This document shows positions 6,858-10,722 of a stretch of 10,722 nucleotides of DNA, one piece after another. The notes under the pieces were generated by a model. It searched no databases, was not told the DNA's origin, and was given only the letters and a program-made list of their open reading frames with translations. Each line of letters opens with the position of its first letter. Position 1 is the stretch's first letter. The translations under genes were made by a program, and so were the position numbers. Source of the DNA: Chloroflexota bacterium (GTDB taxonomy: Bacteria > Chloroflexota > Anaerolineae > Promineifilales > Promineifilaceae); assembly GCA_020353135.1 (NCBI GenBank), contig CP070688.1, positions 556,287 through 567,008 on the forward strand, read 5' to 3'.

Positions 6858-8513
6858 CTAGGCCGGCACAGCTTCTGTCTCGCCTTGTCGCAGCTGTTTC
6901 ATCTCGGTGACCAGCTTCTCCTGGTGCTGCCGGAACAGATTCAATTTCGCCTGGCGATCGATTTCGATGGCGCCCAGATCCGCCCCATGGTCCAGACGCA
7001 TCTGCCGCTGGTCGTCGGCCGTATATGCCGGCCATTCCGGATGGGGCGCAAGGTTGGGGTCGCCGCTCCTGGCGAACTGCACCCAATAGTCGCCCATGGC
7101 CCCGGCCAGCGCTTTGTCTTCCTCGGTGAAGTCGAACAGGGGCATCTTCTTGCCGTGGACGAAGGGGAGTTCCGCACCATGATAGGCGCCGGCCGTTTGC
7201 CTGGGCGACGGCGGCGTGCGCGTGAAAAGGTAGCGGTAGACCGGCTGGCCCGTCCCGGCAGCGTGCGTGGCATAGAAATGGTCGTCCGCCCGAACGAAGT
7301 TATCGCCCAGGAACTCTACCTGGGCCGATTCCTCACCCTGGCGCAGGCCGGGATAGAGATCGAAGAGCGTTTCCGCCAGATCCCCAAACCGTTCCTGGAC
7401 AATATCAGCAACCTGGTGAGCCTCGACATAGCGATAACCGGCAACCGGTGTGAGCATTATCGGCAGAAGATTGGTTCCTTCATCGGCGTTGCTACCCGAC
7501 AAGAGGGGCACGCGGGCCTGGTCGCCGTCGAGAAAGGCTTCGAACGGGTGTTTCTCGAGGACGTAGCCATCGACGACCGGGTTAAAAGTCCTAAACGTCC
7601 ATTCGTCCCTGATGAGCTGGTAGAGCCGTTCGTGTGAGAGCTGGCGCAAGGCTTTTACCTGGCCTTCGCCGGGCGGAGCGAAATTGTCGGCAAACCGCTG
7701 GCCCAGCTCCTCGCCGGCCGCGTTGGTGAGAAATGGCTGGCGCAGAAACTGCATCGGAAATGGACTGGAGACGCTTTGCATGATGGCTTTGTGGCAGAGG
7801 CCTCGGGCGAGGGGCGAAGTCATCATGTGGGCCACCGACTCGCCGCCGGACGACTCGCCAAAGATGGTCACATTATCGGGATTGCCGCCAAAGACGCTGA
7901 TATTCTCCTGCACCCAGCGCAAGGCCGCTATCTGGTCCAGCGTGCCGTAGTTGCCCGAGACGCCGTATTCCGATTCCCGGCTCAGCTCAGGGTGGGCGAA
8001 ATAGCCCATGACGCCCAGCCGGTTGTTGATGGTAACCGTCACCATGCCCCGCCGGGCGAGGGCGTTGCTATCGGCGGGCATGTCTTCGCCGCTGCCGACC
8101 ATGTAGCCGCTGCCGTGAATCCAGACCATGACTGGCAGTTTTGCCTCTCTATCTAATGATGGCGTGCGTATGTTGAGAGTGAGGCAATCTTCACTTTCTT
8201 TCGGCTTCGGCGCCAACCGCACCATTAGCTTCATGGCGCCCGTCTTGAGCCTGCCCCATCCCTGCCCCCCGAGGAAAGCGTCGACGAATTCCTCGGTCTC
8301 AGTGCTGTCCACTCTCACCTGGACGGGAACCGGCCCGGCTTTCTCGGCCTTGAGGGTGCCGCTCCAGGGAGCGGCCGGTTGCGGGGGCTTCCAGCGCAAC
8401 GGCCCAACGGGCGGTTGGGCGTAAGGAATGCCCTTGAAAATGGCGATGTCGCCTTCTTTGTTATAGGAACCTGAGATCTCGCCGAGCTGTGTCGTAACCA
8501 CCGGGTTGGCCAT
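6858..8513 (-). CDS. type-B carboxylesterase, copy 1
   Basis: A 551-residue alpha/beta-hydrolase of the carboxylesterase type-B (para-nitrobenzyl esterase / cholinesterase) family, hydrolysing carboxylic esters. The N-terminus has the family opening G-E-I-S-G...FKGIPYAQPPVGPLRW. The SEDCL signature and a variant oxyanion loop (HGSG from H133) follow. The nucleophile is S221 in GESSGG (the family usually has GESAGG), the acid is E345 in NADEG, and the base is H445 in AYHGAE. There is no signal peptide, so it is probably cytosolic. I place the start at the internal ATG (MANPVV) rather than an in-frame ATG 33 bases earlier. It has an AAGGAG site seven bases upstream, and this start gives exactly the length and N-terminus of the neighbouring paralogue. 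Substrate unknown. Confidence 0.93.
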   Translation of the reverse strand: MANPVVTTQLGEISGSYNKEGDIAIFKGIPYAQPPVGPLRWKPPQPAAPWSGTLKAEKAGPVPVQVRVDSTETEEFVDAFLGGQGWGRLKTGAMKLMVRLAPKPKESEDCLTLNIRTPSLDREAKLPVMVWIHGSGYMVGSGEDMPADSNALARRGMVTVTINNRLGVMGYFAHPELSRESEYGVSGNYGTLDQIAALRWVQENISVFGGNPDNVTIFGESSGGESVAHMMTSPLARGLCHKAIMQSVSSPFPMQFLRQPFLTNAAGEELGQRFADNFAPPGEGQVKALRQLSHERLYQLIRDEWTFRTFNPVVDGYVLEKHPFEAFLDGDQARVPLLSGSNADEGTNLLPIMLTPVAGYRYVEAHQVADIVQERFGDLAETLFDLYPGLRQGEESAQVEFLGDNFVRADDHFYATHAAGTGQPVYRYLFTRTPPSPRQTAGAYHGAELPFVHGKKMPLFDFTEEDKALAGAMGDYWVQFARSGDPNLAPHPEWPAYTADDQRQMRLDHGADLGAIEIDRQAKLNLFRQHQEKLVTEMKQLRQGETEAVPA

Positions 8514-8520
8514 GTGATTA

Positions 8521-8526
8521 CTCCTT
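8521..8526 (-). promoter_or_regulatory. ribosome binding site fixing the start of esterase copy 1
   Basis: AAGGAG on the minus strand, seven bases from the ATG at 8513. The block AAGGAGTAATCACATG is identical in front of esterase copy 2. This conservation supports the downstream ATG over an in-frame ATG at 8546 that has no comparable site. Confidence 0.85.
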
Positions 8527-8562
8527 TTACCGTTATCAGCATGCAATGGGTTTAGTTGCCGC

Positions 8563-8576
8563 CTACTATACAGTAG
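8563..8576 (-). promoter_or_regulatory. possible promoter element or operator between the two esterases
   Basis: The 113-base gap contains the inverted repeat CTACT-ATAC-AGTAG. On the minus strand it includes TATAGT (8570-8565), a fair -10 match about 50 bases before the esterase start. A TTGTCA (8598-8593) lies upstream, but 22 bases from TATAGT, too far for a standard -35. Either a weak internal promoter or a small operator is possible. Confidence 0.25.
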
Positions 8577-8626
8577 ACCCGATCCATAAACGTGACAAAA
8601 TCAAGACCTGGAACTGGCCTGGTTGG

Positions 8627-10282
8627 CTACGCCGGCTCAGCTTCCATCTCGCTCTGCCGCAGCTGTTTCATCTCTTCGATCAGCCCCAGTAGGTGCTGCC
8701 GCAACAGCTCCAATTTCGCCTGGCGATCGACTCCTATCGCGCCCAACTCGGACCCAATCCCCAGGCGCATCTGCCGCGGGTCGTCGGCTGTATATGCCGG
8801 CCATTCCGGCCGGGATGCCATATTGGGATCACCAGCCTTGGCGAATTGAACCCAGTAATCGCCCATGGCCTGGGCCAGCGCTTTGTCTTCCTCGGTGAAG
8901 TCAAACATGGGCATAAACTGGTCGTGGACGAAGGCGATTTCGGCCATATGATAGGCGCCCAGCGTTTGCTTGGGCGACGGTGGCGTGCGGGTGAAGAGGT
9001 AGCGATAGACCGGCTGGCCCGCCCTGACGGCGCACGTCGCGTAGTGGTGTACAGCCAGGCCCCACAGGTTATCGCCCAAGAAGTCATTCTGGGCCGAGTT
9101 CCTTCCCTGTCGCAGACCGGGATAGAGATCCATGAGCGCTTCGGCTTGAGCCCCGTACACTTCCCGGATCAGCCCGGCTACCTCGCCGGCCGCGACATCT
9201 CTATGGCCAATTACCGGCGTGCGCCCTATGGGGAAGAACAGGCTCGCTTCGTCAGCGTTGTTGCCTAACAAAAGCGGTACCCGGGCCTGGTCCCCATCTC
9301 GAAAGGCTTCATAAGGGCTTTTCTCCAGGACGTAGCCGTCGACGACCGGGAAGAAATGCTGAAACTCTTCTTCCTTATTAAGGAGCTCGTAGAGCTGGTC
9401 GGCTGGAATCCCCCGCAAGGCTGCTAACTGGCCTTCGCCGGTTGGGATAAATCTATCGGCGAACCTCTGGCCCAACTCCTCGCCAGCCGGGTTGTAGAGA
9501 AAAGGCTGGCGCAGAAACATCATCAGGTATTGGTCGGCCGGGCTTTCCATGATGGCCTTGTGAAAAAGGCCCTCGGCCAGCGGCGAGGTCATCATGTGGG
9601 CCACCGATTCGCCGCCGGCCGACTCGCCAAAGATGGTCACATTGCCGGGGTCGCCGCCAAAGGCGCTGATATTCTCCTGCACCCAGCGTAAGGCCGCTAT
9701 CTGGTCCAGCGTGCCGTAGTTGCCCGAGACACCCTGTTCTGATTCCCGGCTCAACTCAGGGTGGGCGAAATAGCCCATGAGGCCCAGCCGGTAGTTGATG
9801 GCAACGGTGACGACGCCCCGCCGGGACAGCGCGCTGCTGTCGGGCGACATGAAGGGGTCATCGCCGCTGCTGAACTGATGATCGCCGCCATGGATCCAGA
9901 CCACGACCGGCAATTTGGCTTCTCCATCCAATGATGGCGTGCGCAGGTTGAGATAAAGGCAATCTTCACTCGCTTCCGGGACCGGCGCCCCCGCGAGGGC
10001 TTGCATCACGGCGGCCGTCTTTTCCTGATCCCAGCCTTGCCCACCGAAGTAAACAGCAAAGAATTGCTGGATGCCTTCCGCCTTCAGCTGGATGGCCGTG
10101 GGCCCGGCTTTCTCCGCCTTGAGGATGCCAGTCCAGGGAGATACCGGTTGCGGGGGCTTCCAGCGCAAGGGTCCTACGGGCGGTTGGGCGTAGGGAATAC
10201 CCTTGAAAATAGCGATATCCCCTCGTTTATTATAGGCGCCTGAAATTTCGCCATACTGTGTCTGTACTACCGGGTTTGTCAT
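8627..10282 (-). CDS. type-B carboxylesterase, copy 2
   Basis: A 551-residue carboxylesterase type-B paralogue of the gene immediately downstream. Much of the chain matches copy 1, including the N-terminus, SRESE.GVSGNYGTLDQIAA and MKQLRQ near the C-terminus. Family marks: EDCLYLN (106-112), oxyanion loop HGGD (H131), nucleophile S221 in the canonical GESAGGES, E345 in NADEAS and H445 in AYHMAE. All three triad residues have the same numbers as in copy 1. No signal peptide is present. ATG has AAGGAG seven bases upstream, in a block identical to that of copy 1. The pair most simply reflects tandem gene duplication followed by divergence. Copy 2 keeps the textbook nucleophile elbow; the oxyanion loop and the region around 60-100 differ most. 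It is preceded, 149 bases away, by a SnoaL-like gene. Its substrate is unknown. Confidence 0.93.
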   Translation of the reverse strand: MTNPVVQTQYGEISGAYNKRGDIAIFKGIPYAQPPVGPLRWKPPQPVSPWTGILKAEKAGPTAIQLKAEGIQQFFAVYFGGQGWDQEKTAAVMQALAGAPVPEASEDCLYLNLRTPSLDGEAKLPVVVWIHGGDHQFSSGDDPFMSPDSSALSRRGVVTVAINYRLGLMGYFAHPELSRESEQGVSGNYGTLDQIAALRWVQENISAFGGDPGNVTIFGESAGGESVAHMMTSPLAEGLFHKAIMESPADQYLMMFLRQPFLYNPAGEELGQRFADRFIPTGEGQLAALRGIPADQLYELLNKEEEFQHFFPVVDGYVLEKSPYEAFRDGDQARVPLLLGNNADEASLFFPIGRTPVIGHRDVAAGEVAGLIREVYGAQAEALMDLYPGLRQGRNSAQNDFLGDNLWGLAVHHYATCAVRAGQPVYRYLFTRTPPSPKQTLGAYHMAEIAFVHDQFMPMFDFTEEDKALAQAMGDYWVQFAKAGDPNMASRPEWPAYTADDPRQMRLGIGSELGAIGVDRQAKLELLRQHLLGLIEEMKQLRQSEMEAEPA

Positions 10283-10289
10283 GTGATTA

Positions 10290-10295
10290 CTCCTT
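10290..10295 (-). promoter_or_regulatory. ribosome binding site of esterase copy 2
   Basis: AAGGAG on the minus strand, seven bases before the ATG at 10282. The sequence from this site through the ATG (AAGGAGTAATCACATG) is identical in copy 1, which shows that the duplication carried its own translation start signal. Confidence 0.85.
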
Positions 10296-10378
10296 CTGCC
10301 GCCGGTACTTGCCGCTGGTGCTTATAGCCATGCTATCAGATCAGGCCAAATGCCACCAATCTTTTTCTGACGACAGTT

Positions 10379-10416
10379 GCGCTGCCAGGTCGCCTTCGAA
10401 AGCGGCCTGGCAGCGC
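10379..10416. repeat. long hairpin between SnoaL-like gene and esterase copy 2
   Basis: GCGCTGCCAGG (10379-10389) and its exact complement CCTGGCAGCGC (10406-10416) form a perfect 11-bp stem. Inside it, T-G, CGC/GCG and TTC/GAA pairs could extend the helix. It lies 15 bases after the upstream SnoaL-like stop codon on the minus strand. No T tract follows on that strand, so a classical intrinsic terminator is not supported. It may be a transcript-processing or 3'-end-stabilising hairpin, or a factor-dependent terminator. Confidence 0.65.
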
Positions 10417-10431
10417 CACGTTCATCACAAC

Positions 10432-10722
10432 TCAGGCCGTTTCCGGCGTAGGGATGACGCCCAGTTGCTGCATCAGGCCCATCATATCAGCCAGGAACCA
10501 GACCTCGGCGATCCGGCCGTTGGCCAGGCGGTAGAACGTCGCCCCGGAATGCTTGACTTGCTTGCCCGTGGGCGGAATGCCATAGAACTCGCCTTCATGT
10601 GTTCCGGTCATGGTCCAGTGGGCACCGATTCTGTCCCCCTCAGCCACCTGTTCGTCGATGCTTAATTGGAAATCGGGAAAAGCTTCGCGTACCAAGGTGA
10701 CGCCCTCTCGCACCAATTCATA
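10432..10722 (-). CDS. SnoaL-like ester cyclase family protein, 5' part outside window
   Basis: The last 96 residues of a SnoaL-like protein; the reading frame is open to the window edge, so the start lies beyond base 10722. Visible features are an AFPDFQLSIDEQVAEGDRI stretch, the family signature GTHEGEFYGIPPTGK, the strand ATFYRLANGRIAEVWF, and the C-terminus MGLMQQLGVIPTPETA. It aligns along its length with the complete SnoaL-like protein at the other end of this minus-strand group (GTHQGELFGIPATGK and LMQQLGVLPAP), so the two are paralogues. Judged by that paralogue, roughly 45 residues are missing. It is the first visible gene of the group and precedes the two esterases. No reaction can be assigned. 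Confidence 0.85.
   Translation of the reverse strand, partial: YELVREGVTLVREAFPDFQLSIDEQVAEGDRIGAHWTMTGTHEGEFYGIPPTGKQVKHSGATFYRLANGRIAEVWFLADMMGLMQQLGVIPTPETA

Noticed and set aside
6846..7637. Plus-strand 263-residue frame opposite esterase copy 1
   Set aside because: It lies wholly over a gene with a complete catalytic triad; a similar shadow frame occurs opposite copy 2, as expected from shared codon pattern.
8514..8546. Longer N-terminus for esterase copy 1, starting at 8546
   Set aside because: The extra 11 residues have no counterpart in copy 2, and the conserved ribosome binding site points to the ATG at 8513.

Overview
The window is about 57% GC by eye and gene-dense. It reads like an environmental Chloroflexota (Anaerolineae-like) genome. 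That assignment is an inference. It rests on the long Thr/Pro/Glu-rich extracellular tail of the first protein, the DUF389 and universal-stress domain style, the multiheme lipoprotein with an AHADAEARAF-type N-terminus, and clean AGGAG-type ribosome binding sites. There are no rRNA or tRNA genes, no CRISPR array, no transposase and no phage genes that I can see.

Region 1 (1-3618, plus strand) holds one 1170-residue membrane protein. It fuses an APC-superfamily permease-like module of about 12 helices, two universal-stress-protein-like domains, a DUF389 membrane domain of about 7 helices, a small soluble domain and a roughly 100-residue Thr/Pro/Glu tail.

Region 2 (3619-6305, plus strand) looks like a three-gene redox operon. 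It encodes a NOX/FRE-type ferric-reductase-like flavocytochrome, a 30-residue single-helix membrane peptide, and a lipoprotein cytochrome c with five CXXCH motifs. The gaps are 15 and 19 bases and each gene has its own ribosome binding site. The layout suggests electrons pass from cytosolic NAD(P)H through FAD and two b hemes to the outer face of the membrane, then to the pentaheme lipoprotein. The small peptide would be an accessory subunit. This is the most interesting part of the window.

Region 3 (6342-10722, minus strand) converges on region 2 and is likely one transcription unit. In transcription order it holds a SnoaL-like protein cut by the window edge, a type-B carboxylesterase, a second paralogous carboxylesterase of identical length (551 residues), and a second SnoaL-like protein. 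The two esterases share the same catalytic triad positions and an identical start-site block, but differ at the oxyanion hole. Their substrate is unknown. Short gaps carry a heptamer tandem repeat and a long perfect-arm hairpin. No stretch longer than 300 bases lacks a gene.
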